Counted from the stretch's first letter, positions 22,876 through 34,839 are shown. The stretch: 64,000 bases of DNA from Monarcha castaneiventris obscurior (GCA_026261815.1 JAMPIT010000188.1:372001-436000), one strand, 5' to 3'. Numbers and translations: made by a program. The notes: generated by a model not told the origin, from the letters alone.

Positions 22876-24045
22876 CCCACCAGGAGCTGAATTTTCCTTC
22901 ATTAACTCCAAATGCAGTACTTCATTAACTCCAAATACGTACTACCTTTTATGCCCTCAGACACACTAATGAAGCAAAACCTGCACATGCTGTACATGTG
23001 CAACTAAAATCACTCAAACTCCACCTAAACATGAACTGACATTGTAACTTCACTGCCTCTCCATCCTCGGAGTAAACACTACAAACACAGCTGAACTGGT
23101 GAGGGAGCTGAGACAAGACACCACCTTTGAATCCTGGGATAGTCAGAGGAAGAGAGAATCACAACTCCATGATTCACAGACTGCTAATTACTCTAGACAG
23201 TGGTAGGAGACACCCATCTCACCTGGTGGCACCTGAATTGTCCACAAAGACAGTCCCAGGGCTGCCATCAGAAGACATTTCTTAATTACAAAGTGGTTCC
23301 TCACTCTCACCCCAACCAGCGGGGATGGAAACAGATGGAACTCACAGGCTCCTTTGATACTGGCTGAACCTCTCCCAGAGGATCTCCACTTTTTAAAAGA
23401 AGCCTTAGTAAATTTAGAACAGACACTGGAGAAAATTTCTAGGTCTTAAAAGACTCCCAGCTGCTTCATTCCCTCAGTTTTGGCTGTATGAGTAATGCCT
23501 GCACCCCAGGAGATCCAGCTGAGAAGGATTTACTCATCAGTGCAGCCAAAGTACCACCTGGGGTCCCTATATGAGGCTATCACAAATAAGTGTGGGCTGA
23601 CACAACTTCACAGTCTTTTTTCATATTACCCATTTTTCCACTCTCTGAGGACAGGAAGGAGCAAGCAAACAGCTCCAGCCATTTTCCATGAAAGAAACAT
23701 TTACAGCAGTCAAAGGTACTTAATTTTGCTTGTTTTGGAAGACAAAAAACCCAACGACCAAACAGAAAGAAGTTTTAGAAGGTCTTTAGTGGGCAGTGAC
23801 GTTCCCAGGGCACAGACATGGCAATGAATTCCTAAATGGATGTTTCCCTGTATTGTTGTCCCCATCTGAGCAATTCCCAAGTAATATGAATTTATCCATA
23901 TCATAACCACAAGAAAGGAGCATCTTATTAACCAAATTAAAGGACTAGGCAATCATTAGCTGACCAAAGCAGCCTGAAAACTACAGAATCTTCTTTTGGG
24001 AGCAATGGGACAGAAATGGGTGACAACATTTCCCAGCATGAATTC
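22876..24045. other. Intergenic, no gene recognised
   Basis: A-rich, unique-looking sequence. A tandem AATGCAGTACTTCATTAACT / CTTCATTAACTCC duplication lies at about 22900-22935. Nothing coding was recognised. Confidence 0.55.
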
Positions 24046-24215
24046 ATAAAATCATGGAATGGTTCGGGTTGGAGAAACCTTATAAATTACCCAGTCCCAC
24101 CCACTTCCCACAGGCAGGGCCACCCTTCACCAGGCCAGGTCACTCCAAGCCCTGTCCAGCCTGGCCCTGGACACTTTTACAGTCAGGGCAGCCACAGCTT
24201 CTCCGGGCAGAGGGG
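24046..24215 (-). mobile_element. CR1 LINE fragment, antisense
   Basis: AAATCATGGAATGGTTCGGG, then CACTCCAAGCCCTGTCCAGC and GGGCAGCCACAGCTTCTC. It departs from the CR1 order after about 24205, next to the LTR-like segment. Confidence 0.85.
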
Positions 24216-24236
24216 AAGTCCTGCCCAACCAGCTGA

Positions 24237-25080
24237 TGTCTAAATAACTCAGGTCACAACAACAAAGTGCTTACATAGCTTGAGACATAAGATATCTATG
24301 TAACCTTAATATCAGTATAACCCAAATCATGACTTTTTATCAATGTAACTTGAAGAATATTAACACAACCTGAAGCATAACCTTCTTTACTTATATCGCC
24401 TAAATCATAGCTTTTACTTATGTAGCCTGAATCATAACTTCTGTACCTACAACCTGATGCTTATAACCTGAATCATAACTTTTGATATCCATATAATCTA
24501 ATATGAATAACGTTTTATGCAATGTAATGGCTAGAATACAGTAACTGGTTGCTTATATGCAGAATAGAGAAAAAGAAAAGAGATAAACTTACCAGGTGTA
24601 TAGCTTTAGAGATAAATAAGTGTAGTACTAATGAGAAATTGGCAAGCCAAAGCCAATTATCCACAAAACAAAGAATTGAGGCTGGTTAAGACCAGATGGA
24701 CTGAAGGACATCACAACTGCACATGCCTCGGAGACAAAGTCAAAAGTTCAAGTGTGGAGAAGACTTTAGAAGCCTTCATCAAAGACCCCCGAAGACCCCT
24801 GAATTGGGGAAGTGCATGTGCAGTGCAAAGAATTATCTAATAACTATTAGATCCTGCTATGTAAATTAGTTCTGGCACATATGTGATGATGCTGTAATGA
24901 CGTAGCAACATTAGGCAATTTTATTCCAATTTCCTGTATAAATAAACCACAGAACGTGACAAAGGCGGGTGAGTTAGGAGGAGAAATCCCCCTCACCACC
25001 AGCGCTGCAATGAACAAATCCCTGCTCTGCAGACATCGCTCTGTGGGGATTTATTTCCAGCCCATCTTTCGGATCACAGC
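24237..25080 (+). mobile_element. Possible LTR of an endogenous retrovirus
   Basis: This unit starts TGTCTAAATAAC after a CR1 fragment. Its 5' 260 bp is a degenerate repeat around CCTGAATCATAACTTTTACT. Further on it has an overlapping TATA/poly(A) box (TATAAATAAA, 24937-24946), a U5-like stretch, and an end near GGATCACA at 25078. AGCTG occurs just before the proposed start and again just after the proposed end, which hints at a target-site duplication but is not exact. No internal viral genes flank it. Confidence 0.4.
24260..24505. repeat. Degenerate AT-rich tandem repeat
   Basis: CCTGAATCATAACTT-like motifs (also CCTAAATCATAGCTT and CCTGAAGCATAACCTT) recur about every 28-40 bp. Unit length varies. 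Confidence 0.7.
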
Positions 25081-25179
25081 TGTTAACTACTTCCAACCCC
25101 TCCCTTCCAACCCCCCATGTGCCGAGGTCACCCAGCAGGGCTGAGGGAAGCCGGTAGATGGATTTTTTAATTTTAACAT

Positions 25180-25930
25180 AACTTTGGACCCCGTCTCTGC
25201 CAGGCTCCTTCTGGCCATGGTGCCCAGGGCCCAGCCGGGCCGGGCCCCCTTGGCGGTGCCAGAGCTGCCGGACGGGCCGGGCTCGGCAGCACCGGGCGCG
25301 GGGGGAGGCCGCCACCGCCCGGGGCCATTCCAGGCCCAGCTCTTCCACGCCTTTACGGTCTGGATGCGGGAATCCACGTCTGTGAAGCAAACTGGTGCAT
25401 GAGCCTGCATTAGGAAAAGCTGCAGCTCCCTGGGAGGCACAGGCGCCGTTCGGAGGGGCCTGGAGGGGCCGTGGGGGCCTTGGCCACCCGTGATAAACAA
25501 CGGCGAGCTGCGTGTGAGGCACCGGGCCGGGGCCCAGGGCGTGCAGGGACCGGCGGGAGCGGCCGGGATGGGCCGGGACTGTCCGGAATTGTTCGTGCCG
25601 GGATTGGCCGGGCCGGGCCTGGAGCGGGCCCCGGGGCCCACAGGGACGGGCCGGAAGTGCCGGGGCGCTGCCGGTCACGTGACGCCGTCACGTGGCGCTC
25701 TGCAGTGACGCGGTCGGGACGCGCCGAGCCCGGGAGGGGCGGGGGGGCCCCGGGAGGAGAACCCCGGAGCGGGCGGACCCCGGGAGGGGCGGGCGGGCCC
25801 CGGCAGGAGAATCCCGGAGCGGGCGGGCCCCGGGAGGAGAACCCCGGAGCGGGCGGGCCCCGGGAGGAGAATCCCGGGGCGGGCGGCTCCAAGCGGCTCC
25901 CGGGAGTTCCGGGACCGGCGCAGGGCCTGT
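25180..25930. promoter_or_regulatory. CpG-rich block (CpG island candidate)
   Basis: About 750 bp, very rich in G, C and CpG, in otherwise AT-balanced intergenic DNA. Open frames occur on both strands, as expected where stop codons are rare, but none resembles a known protein. It could be a promoter for an unannotated or non-coding transcript in either direction. Confidence 0.55.
25731..25890. repeat. 30-bp GC minisatellite
   Basis: Units beginning CGGGAGGAGAACCCCGGAGC start at 25751, 25801, 25831 and 25861, with a shortened 20-bp unit at 25781. The array lies inside the CpG-rich block. Confidence 0.85.
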
Positions 25931-26164
25931 GCTGTACCACCAGTACAAAGGTGCGGTTCTTGGCCTGCAGGAACCATTAACCTGCAGTTGTGCCGGGTTC
26001 TCATTGATTTAATAACCTTAAACCAACGTTCTGAATCAGGACCCGCTGTGCAGTGAGGCTGCTCCTCTTCAGGGAGGACAGAGGAGACGCAGAGCACCTG
26101 ACGGCGAAATCTCGCTGGCCTTCTCTGCACGCTGCAGTGCTTTGTGTACTGTACTTCAGTTTTT

Positions 26165-26525
26165 GTGAATCACGGAATCAGCGAGCTGAGCTGGAAGGCG
26201 CCCACAGGGATCATCGAGTCCAGCTCCTGACACTGCCCAGGATCATCCCCAAGACTCGCACCTTGTGCCAGAGAGCATTGTCCAAACACTTACTGAACTC
26301 TGTCAGGGTTGGTGCTGTGCCCCCTGCTCTGGGGAGCCTGTTCAGGTGCCCAAACACCCTCTGGGTGAAGAACCTTTTTCTGCTATCCAACCTAGCCCTG
26401 CCCTGACACAGCTTCAGGCCATTCCCTTGGGTCTTGTCACTGGTGACCACAGAGAAGAGATCACTGTCTGCACCTTGTCCCCTCATAAGGAAGTTACAGA
26501 CTGCGATGAGTCTGGACTAGAAATT
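26165..26525 (-). mobile_element. CR1 LINE of a second subfamily, antisense
   Basis: Begins GAATCACGGAATCAGCGAGC, then GGGATCATCGAGTCCAGCTC and CACCCTCTGGGTGAAGAACC. It resembles the copy at 39431-39795 much more than the main CR1 type in this window. Confidence 0.82.
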
Positions 26526-27638
26526 AAAATGTGACTCCTGTGACTATTGATAGAGACTCTGCCAGTGGAGGGATGAGCTCTGGCTCTGGATATCCTTGTT
26601 CCTGTGGGGGAGCGTTAGCCAGCCCAGCCAAGCAGGTCTGGATTTTCTCTCAGTCAGGTCATACTGAATGTTCTGAATCCCCCCTGCCTGCACTGGGGAG
26701 TCTCCGGGGTGGTCAGAGGTTAAGGCCAGGTGACCTGATCCCAGGGACCTTCCTTCCTTGGGTCACTCCTGGGTTTTTCCCCAGAAGGAAAGGATGACCA
26801 GCAGGGCTGAACACTGGTGAAGAAAAAAACAGCAAACTTTCACAACAACTTCATGTCCTGGTACCCAAACAGTGCTGCTGTATAAATATAACATTGATTC
26901 TTTGCAGATTATTCCCCATCAGCCCCATTAATCGAAGGCAGTTTTCCTTAAAAAAGCAAACTACTTCTAGCAATGAAACTGTGCAAGACCACATTCCTGT
27001 TCCCACTCCCAGAGTTCCATTCAGATGTTGGTTCTGCTTGTTAGAATAATGTGAGATTCCTCCACAGTTCTTTACAATACAAAGTCACTGTGAAGAACTA
27101 GAGGGGAATGACTCATGCAACCACTGAAGACACTTTTCCAATTCTGTCAGCACAGCAGGGAATGGGAATTGGATTAGGGACTCGTGAGCTGAGTGACCGA
27201 GCCTGCGGTCACTGCAGAAAAATCAGCTCAGTGCCAGTCAGTGCCTGGGACTCCTTGACACTGAGCTGGCATAAAAACAGGCAGATCATGTTAAACAGCT
27301 TCAGAGCAGACAGATAAAGGGCAAAAGCAAAGCTGCACTTAACCCAGATAATCTGATATGTACAAATGCAGAGCCTGAACAGATCAAACCCAGAGTGGCA
27401 GCTGGGATGAGTCACCAGTGTGGAGTCAAGGGGAAGATTCAACTCCTTGTCCATTATCAAAGAGCCCATGGATCTGCACTGCAAAGGAAGCGACTCTGAG
27501 AATGAGATCCTGTTCTCCAGATTACCTTGGCTCTGTTCGTGGTGCCTTTGGGGCAGGTAATGTCTGTTCCCTGCATTCTGACAGTGATTGCAGGGGGCCA
27601 CTGGCTCCTTGGTGGATGGTGCCAGGGGCCAAGTGTGG
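26526..27638. other. Intergenic, no gene recognised
   Basis: No repeat family or exon was recognised between two CR1 copies. Confidence 0.55.
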
Positions 27639-27639
27639 T

Positions 27640-27880
27640 AATCACAGAACCATGGAATGTTTTGGGTGGGAAAGGACCTCAATGCCCATCCAATCCCACC
27701 CCTGGCCATGGATAGGGACACCTTCCACTATCTCAGGTTGCGCCAAGCCTTGTCCAGTCTGGCCTTGGACGCTCCAGGGATGGGGCAGCCACAGAGTCTC
27801 TGGACAGCCTGTCAGGACCTCACCACCCTCACAGGGGAGAACTTCCTCCCAGTATCCCATCTAAACCTACCAGAAGCCAA
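27640..27880 (-). mobile_element. CR1 LINE, 3' part, antisense
   Basis: AATCACAGAACCATGGAATG, then GGACACCTTCCACTATCTC and GATGGGGCAGCCACAGAGTC. 5'-truncated. Confidence 0.88.
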
Positions 27881-27926
27881 GCTCTCATCAGGTCAGATTT
27901 CCATGATTTCAATTTTATAGTAATGG

Positions 27927-28170
27927 AATCACAGAATCATTAAGGTCATAAAAGACCTGTAAAATCATCAAGACCAACCACCAGCCCAGTCCCACCACCA
28001 TGTTCACCACTAAACCATGTGCTCAAGTGCCATATCCCCACGTGTTTTCAATTCTGTGGCACTTGAGGACACAAACTTGTGCACTCCCCTCCTGACCACT
28101 GCTGAGACCCCTCGCAGTGCTCCTGTTCAGGCTGCTGCCAAAGCTGAGGGCTTGAGCAATACCCCAGCAT
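27927..28170 (-). mobile_element. CR1 LINE of a third type, antisense
   Basis: GGAATCACAGAATCATTAAG, then AGACCAACCACCAGCCCAGT and CCATGTTCACCACTAAACC. This is the older CR1 type with the ATCATCAAGACCAACCACC signature. The 5' limit is uncertain. Confidence 0.7.
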
Positions 28171-29909
28171 GACCTGGCCAACACATGTGGGCTGTGCTGG
28201 CTCCTGGGGAGAACAGTGCAGCAAAGTTCTCCTTGCTGCTGCCCACCTGTTCAGGGGGGTCACTGCCATGCTCTGCTGGCCCCAAGAGCTGCAGGCACAG
28301 CAGAAGCAGCTGCCACAATCTGAAATTAGGTCTCACACTCATTTCACACTCTTTGTTTTACCCCATGACATTAATCCAGACATCATCAATCTGGGACATG
28401 AGTGTCCCTCGTTTGCGGGCCGTTGGCAGAAGGAGCCGAGTACGACACTGGTGACAAACAGTAATTACCCAGATTACTGCACTAATCTAGTGTAACAATG
28501 CAAACACGCATTGTAATTAATGAAAACCAAACAAACACCACTTACATATGTACATTGCATTTGCAATGAAAGAAGATTCTCTTAAGTAACCAGTATTACC
28601 TTCGAAATAATACAAGAAAATTAACACAACTGAAATTCAGAACAGAAAAGCAGCAAAACGTTATTACTAATTCCCAAGTGGAAGGATGCATGCCTTTTTA
28701 TTCCATTAGGAATGGCTTTTAAATCAGCAATTCCAGGTGATATTCACTCAGGAGTGCAACAGAAAGTGGCTCGGGAGAAGTCAAACCTACTCTAATAAAA
28801 TGTTGGTGATGTATTTGTGTATGCAGCAATAGTGAAACTGAGGGTAAAAGCATCCTGTTTGACAATCAGATTTGAAAGTTAGTTTTGAAAAGCTGGAACA
28901 GAAAAGGTCCACAAATACCATTTAAGTAATGGGGGAAAGAAAAAACGACGTGTTTTAAATGTTTCCTATTTAGTAACAAGAAGACTGAAAGGTGGTAATT
29001 GTATTTACATTACTGAGAAGCACTTTAGTCAAATACAGGTTATGAGACTTAATGAAGTAGATTAAATTGGTGCGAGATAAAGGCTGAAACAAGAGTTTAG
29101 GGGGTAGTTCTGACCACAAACTCTGTGAAGGCCAATGTGTTTTCACTGGGATTTCCCTCAAGTAGTAACGTCTCAGAATAACTCACACAGGTCCTTGCTG
29201 GCTGATGGAATCTAAAAGCCAAAGTTCACATAGATTTTAAGTTCCTTTACAGTTAATTCTAGACTCTTACTACAAGTCATCATTATTTAAGGAATAAGAG
29301 GTTTGTAAAGCCACACACTGAAACTTTGTAGAAAAACTAATGAAACAGTTAAGACCTGACTTTGAGGGATTTCACTAATTCATATTTCAGTATCATACAG
29401 GGAAAAGCTCCAAACTCATATTGAAATTGGCTTTCCTTACAGGCAGGATTGCTTCAGCTCATTCTGAATCACAGCTTCAGACCAGGAGCACTGCTTATCC
29501 AATCTAAATTTATATCTGAGATATCAGGTAGATGGTTTAGCTCTTGCATCCAGTGGGGTCCAGCTACAATTCTTTTTGGTCTGGAAGGTCTGAATTGCCC
29601 CCATGTACATAGTGACACCATTCCAAGATCTGTGGGATGAGCATGGGATGGTTGGTGCTGATGCACCTCTGTAGTAGTCACCAATGTTCAGTCTGATGAA
29701 TCCTGCCTTAAATAGCTGTATCATAGCCATGACACTACCAGCAATGTCATAATTTTTGGGGCCTCAAAACAGATCCTTTGCAGTTTACTGATGGCAGAAA
29801 AGGTATTATGTCAAAGATGTAAACAATCAAAGACAACACTGCATTCCATTAGAGAGCAGAAGTGCTCTGTCCACAGAAGAGAAGCCAAGCAGCTGATGAA
29901 TTGTTACTT
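28171..29909. other. Intergenic, no gene recognised
   Basis: AT-rich, repeat-poor stretch of about 1.7 kb. No exon was seen. The low repeat content makes part of it a candidate for conserved non-coding sequence, but that cannot be judged from one genome. Confidence 0.5.
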
Positions 29910-30232
29910 CGATTCCAGTGCCTGAAGGGGCTTCAAGAGATCTGGACTTTAGACAAGGGCCTGGAGTGACAGGACAGTGGGGAATGGCTTCCCACTGCCA
30001 GAGGGTGAGTTTAGTTGGGATCTTGGGAAGAAATTCTTCCCTGTGAGGGTGGAGAGGCCCTGGCACAGGTTGCCCAGAGAAGCTGTGGCTGCTCCATCCC
30101 TAGCAGTGTTCAAGGCCAGGTTGGATGGGGCTTGGAGCAACCTGGTCCAGTGGAAGTTGTCCATGGCAGGGAGGTGGAACTGGATGAGGTGTAAGGTCCC
30201 TTCCAACCCAAACTGTTCCATGATTCAATGAT
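29910..30232 (+). mobile_element. CR1 LINE, 3' part, sense
   Basis: CCAGTGCCTGAAGGGGCTTC through AATGGCTTCCCACTGCCAGA to CCAAACTGTTCCATGATTC. Its tail abuts the tail of an antisense CR1 of another subfamily. Confidence 0.9.
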
Positions 30233-30650
30233 CACTGAGTCCAACCGCTCCCCCAGCGCTCCCAAGACCACCACAAACCCACATCCCCAAGTGCCACATT
30301 CACACTACTGTTAAATCTCCCCAGGGCTGGGGACTCCACCACTGCCCTGGGCAGCTGCGCCAGGGCTGGACAGCCCTTTCCAGGAGGAGTCTTCCAAATA
30401 CACCACTTAAACCTCTTCTGGTGTAGCTTGAGGCCATGACCTCTCGTCTTGTCACTTATTACCTGGGAGCAGAACCTGACCCCCACCTGGCTCTACCCTC
30501 CTGTTACGGAGTTGTAGAGAGCAAGAAGGTCCCTCCTGACCCCACTTTTCTGCAGGCTGAGCCCCCCGACTCAGCCGCTCCTGGTGCTCCAGACTCTTCC
30601 TCAGCTCTCTCCCCTTCTCTGGACACGCTCTAGTCTCTCAATGTCCTTCT
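30226..30650 (-). mobile_element. CR1 LINE of a second type, antisense
   Basis: ATCACTGAGTCCAACCGCTC, then GGGACTCCACCACTGCCCTG, ACCTGACCCCCACCTGGCTC and CACGCTCTAGTCTCTCAATG. The same subfamily recurs at 53798-54325. Confidence 0.82.
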
Positions 30651-30729
30651 TTTCGTAAGGAGCCCGACCCTGCCCGCTGCACTGGAGGCACCTCAGCAGT
30701 GCCCAGCACAGCAGGCTCATCCCTCTGGG

Positions 30730-31500
30730 ACCCCCGGGCCCCCTGAGCTCCCGCCCGCCTCCCGGCCTGGCGCCTCCCCCACCCCCGCCTGAGTCACCGC
30801 CGGCCCGGCCCGGCCCTCACGGCAGCGGCGGCGGCTGCCGGGCGGGACGAGCTGGGACATGAAAGGTGGAACAGGCGCTGCCACGCCCGGGGCTGCGGGG
30901 AATCTCGCTTAACCCTTCCCTGCCCGCGGGGCCCCGGCTCCGGGAGCGGGGACGGTGGTCGGGGCGGACAGGAGGCCTCAGAGCCCCTTTCACGGAAGCC
31001 CCGGGGACGCGGGAGGCACAGTCCCGCTGCAGGGTCCCCATCCCGCCGCAGTGGAGAGGGCGCTGCCCCCAACCCCTCCTTATTGCCACGGTGCCGTTGC
31101 CAGGGAGCTACTGCTCGTCTGCCCCCAACAGACCCAGAGCACGAGAAGGGCCCGAGGAGCCCAGATTCCCCTTCTGGGAGCCCAGGGCTAGGACCGAGCT
31201 GGGGCCAGCGCCCAGGGGCCCTCCCGGGGCTGGGGCCAAGGCCCGAGACCGCGGTGGAGGAACCATGTCAAGGGCCGGGACGGGACAGGGGCTTGGGCCC
31301 TGCCCTGCCCCGCTCCCAGGCCCGAGCTGGTCTGACAGGCTCGGGGCAGACGGGAAGGGAGAGGCCTCCGGCGGCTCAGGAATGCGCAGCCCTTATCTCT
31401 GGCTCCCTGCGCGCCTGGGGAGGGAACAGCTCTCCGGAGTTTGCCTTTCTCTCGCTCTTACTCACCCCCGCTCTGCCCTGGGTGGAGCCTCGCTCGCCTG
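30730..31500. promoter_or_regulatory. CpG-rich block, candidate FAM83H promoter region
   Basis: GC- and CpG-rich sequence including GGCAGCGGCGGCGGCTGCCG at about 30821 and several GGGCGG-type boxes. FAM83H coding starts 14 nt inside a spliced exon at 43327, so its first non-coding exon must lie upstream. This block, about 12 kb away, is a reasonable site. No donor could be assigned with confidence. Confidence 0.4.
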
Positions 31501-31539
31501 GCTCCCAGGTGAATCAGGTTGCAGGCACGTCCAAGTGAG

Positions 31540-31722
31540 CAGAGAGTGACCCACCACCTGCCCCAGCTCACCTGGGAAGGCAGAGAAGGGCGGGGATCTC
31601 GTGGGTACCTGCATGGCCGCCTGAGCCAGAGAGTGACCCACCACCAGCCCACCGCCTGCCTGGCTTCCTGGGAAGGTAGGAGAAGGGCAGATGCCTCCTG
31701 GGGTACCTGCATGGCTGCGTGA
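31540..31722. repeat. Imperfect tandem duplication, about 90 bp
   Basis: AGAGAGTGACCCACCACC occurs at 31541 and 31628, and GTACCTGCATGGC at 31605 and 31703. The unit is therefore duplicated with indels (offset 87, growing to 98 bp). Confidence 0.8.
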
Positions 31723-31894
31723 GGTGGAGGGCAAGGGCTGGGGAGGGCCTGTCCTGCTCCTCTGCACAGGGCTGAGCACCCGGCATCTGGGACAGGGAAT
31801 TCTGCAGGCAGTGCATGGGCAGGAGGGCTCCGGTGGCAGGAGGTTCCAGTCACACCATGATGGGGAGAAGGGAGAGAGGCAGGAGGAGTTGGGA

Positions 31895-32055
31895 GAGGCA
31901 AGAGGGGATCCAGGATGTCCCAACACTGGCAGCAGGGATTGGCAATGATGAGGGAAGGGATCCAGAATGTCCCAGTTCTGGGAGCAGGGATTGGAGAGGG
32001 TGAGGGAAGAGACCTGGAATGTCACAGCTATGTGTCGAGGACAGCAAGGGAAGGG
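31895..32055. repeat. Degenerate tandem repeat, about 55-60 bp units
   Basis: Three copies of a motif like GGGATCCAGGATGTCCCA followed by GGGAGCAGGGATTGG and GATGAGGGAAGGGA follow one another. Confidence 0.7.
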
Positions 32056-32059
32056 ACCC

Positions 32060-33118
32060 TTCTCTCCTTATATCAAAACTGCTTATCAAACACTTCACAC
32101 CATTGTGTCCCGTCCTCTTTGAGAAATCCGTAAGGAGCAGATATTCCCAAAGTCAGCCTCATTCTTTAGGAAGAGTCTTACAGCCTGACTGAGCTCCCCA
32201 TAACAGAGCCCAAGCTGGCCTCCTCTTTGGATCAGAAATGCTGTAGGCATGTGTGGTCAGGAGACAGGGACAGAGGGGATGTCACCCCAGATGTGCTGTG
32301 AGGGCCGAGGTCTGCGGTGGGCAAGGAGCAGGGAAGCAGCTCCCAAGGCCCCTGCATTCTACTCACACAGACTGGGTGTGCAGCCGAGTGCTGACACGGC
32401 CCACGAGCCCTGACACAGTCGTGCACGTCCAGGCAGGAGCACGGACAGATGCGTGTGGACAGGCGTGCACAGGCACACGTGCTGGCACTTGCTGAGTTTT
32501 CCATAGGTGTGAGCCTGACAGACGTCAGGGTTTGTGTGTGAGGAGAGGAAGGGGATGGTTCTGTGTTGCTCACTCTAAATTGCCCGAGGTCAATAGGGGT
32601 CAATTATGGATCTTGCCTGGCCTGAGGATTGGGTTCTCCATCTCCTAGAACAGTTAGAAAGGGAAGAGGTACCTGTGAAGGAACACAAGGACTGATCACA
32701 TCCTTCTACTGCTGAAAACATGTAATTTGTGGAAGCTGCAATAAACTCAGCTGCAAGAGAGGCCAAAACTAGGTCAGTAACAGGAAACCACCCCAAACCA
32801 GAGCAGTGACAGTGACACAAGTGCCAAGCACTGGTTTCCAGTTCCCTATGCATGTGCTCTCCCTGGGTCAAGAGGCAGGAGAGCACAGTGTGTCCCAACC
32901 CTGGTAGGTGGACACATGGGAGCTGCCGTTTAGGGAGAGAAAGTTGTTTTCATTTTGGTCTCATTCCCATTTACCTGAGGAGCTTTACAGTTGCATTTGA
33001 GGAATAAAAAGAGAGTTTGATTTGTTGTGACCTGGCAATAGGAGTATTCTGAGGGGGGAAAAAAAAGTCTTGCTCTTCAGTTTCGGGGAAATGCATGCCA
33101 AAGGAAAAAGTTGTTGTT
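32060..33118. other. Intergenic or FAM83H 5' intron, no gene recognised
   Basis: Contains an imperfect CGTGCAC/CACGTG-rich patch near 32400-32500. Nothing coding was identified. Confidence 0.5.
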
Positions 33119-33119
33119 C

Positions 33120-33272
33120 CCCCATCCCTGGAAGGTTCAAGGCCAGGCTGGATGGGGCTGGGAGCAACCTGGTCTATTCGAAGATGTCCCTGCCCACGGC
33201 AGGGGGGTGAAACAAGATGGGTTTGAAGTTGGGTCCTCTCCAACTCAAACCAGTCTCTGGTTCTGAGATGCT
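33120..33272 (+). mobile_element. CR1 LINE 3' end, sense
   Basis: CCATCCCTGGAAGGTTCAAG, then GATGGGGCTGGGAGCAACCT and a diverged end, CAACTCAAACCAGTCTCTGG. Confidence 0.85.
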
Positions 33273-33689
33273 ATAAATGTGGAAATGTCTGTATGCTTGT
33301 GCCAGAGCAGGGTCGTGGCTCAGGACAGATTCACCCATGTTCTAGACATAATTTTTCTGGCAATCACAACTTTCTAGACAATTAAAATTCGCCTCCAAAC
33401 CCTGCAGGATTGGAATTCTTTGCATATGCTGGATTTTTATAGGCTTAATGAGGAAGAGGAGATTGATGAGTGCATTTCTAAAATCAGTGTGTGTGAAGTA
33501 AAAGTCAAGGGCAGCACGTGGTTCTCCTTCTCCAAATTAGACCTTACACTGTCCTTTTTTGTTAAGTTCTCTGTTTTAGACTTCCTTATACTTGCTACCT
33601 TTTGAATAAAAACCCAGGGAAAGAGATTGGCTGAAGGACAGTGAATGTGGCATGAGCGTTGCTGTTGTAGATGTGGCACTTGGGGATAA

Positions 33690-33782
33690 GGGTTAGTGGT
33701 GGCCTTGGCAGTGCTGGGAGAGCAGTTGGACTCGAGGGTCTCAGAGGGCTTTTCCAACCCAAAGGATTCCATGATTATTCAG
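33690..33782 (+). mobile_element. CR1 3' tail, second type, sense
   Basis: CTCAGAGGGCTTTTCCAACC then CAAAGGATTCCATGATTATT. This is the 3' terminus of the subfamily that reads GGAAAAGCCCTCTGAG in antisense at 53798. Confidence 0.65.
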
Positions 33783-34839
33783 ATAATCTGCTCTCTAAGA
33801 GACACCTTTTGCACACAGGATGACATTTCATTTTCAGCTGCTGTAAACGTCAGATTTTGTGCTGGTGACTCCCCACAGCTCAGATTTCCCTGTCCAGTCT
33901 GTACCCTTGTATGGGACAGTTAAGGCTGACATGTTCACATGCTGCCACTTGGGACACGTTGACAGGTGTCTCAGTAACCACTTCACAAAGAAAATTACAA
34001 CATGTAATTCTTCTGCCACTTTTCCCTTCCTCTGGCCTGCAGTAAGATCCCCTGGATATTCCGATTGTCTGGCCACTTCCCTGATTCTCCAGCAAAGAAT
34101 GTTCTGTGGGATCCCTTGCCCTAGTAAGCAGAGATGAGTGAGTCCAGTGGGTGTTAGAGGTGCAGACCAGGCTCCCAGTTCCACTCTACTACAAGCCTGT
34201 AGCATTCAGGGCATTCACTGTTCACCTGAGACACAGAAAGAGTTCATGGAGCCATTTATCAGGGTCAGCTGCCACAGGTACAAATGTGGAAAGCGCAGCT
34301 GCCATCTCTGGAAGCTCAGTGAACAATTGATTAATTGAAGCAATTTCTCATCTGATGGCCAAAACTTCCGAAGTGAAACTCCCAGACTGCAGCAGGCAGA
34401 TGTACTGTCTTTTTTTTCATGATGACTGAGATCTATATAAGACCATCCAGACTAAAAAATGGGGTGACATTCACTCAGATGATTAACGTGGAGTGATCAG
34501 CTGGTCAGATGACCAAAGGAGAAGGTCTAGGGGCATTATATGGTCCTGTAATAGGAATAATGAATTCCAGCTAGAAATTTTGACAGTAATGCAGGCTTTG
34601 AGCCTACTGCCTGAAGAGGACATTGAGAAGGAGAACATGGTAAGATTCAGCAGGAAATGCAGAGAGGAGAATGGAAAGAGAAAAAAAATAATTAGGACTT
34701 GGCAGAGGCAGTCATAGCTAAAAAAACATCTAATCCAGGTTATTGCCCACATTTCACTGTCCTGGTCTGAGGAATGTGCCTAAACTGTGTGTGGTGAGCA
34801 GAGCAGTTCGTGGGAAGGTGTCCAGCATCCATTATCACA

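Noticed and set aside
24974..26130. Long ORFs on both strands in the CpG block
   Set aside because: High GC depletes stop codons. The peptides are Pro/Gly/Arg-rich repeats of the 30-bp minisatellite and match no known family.
30794..31549. Long + and - ORFs in the second CpG block
   Set aside because: They have the same GC effect, and no conserved motif or splice partner was found.
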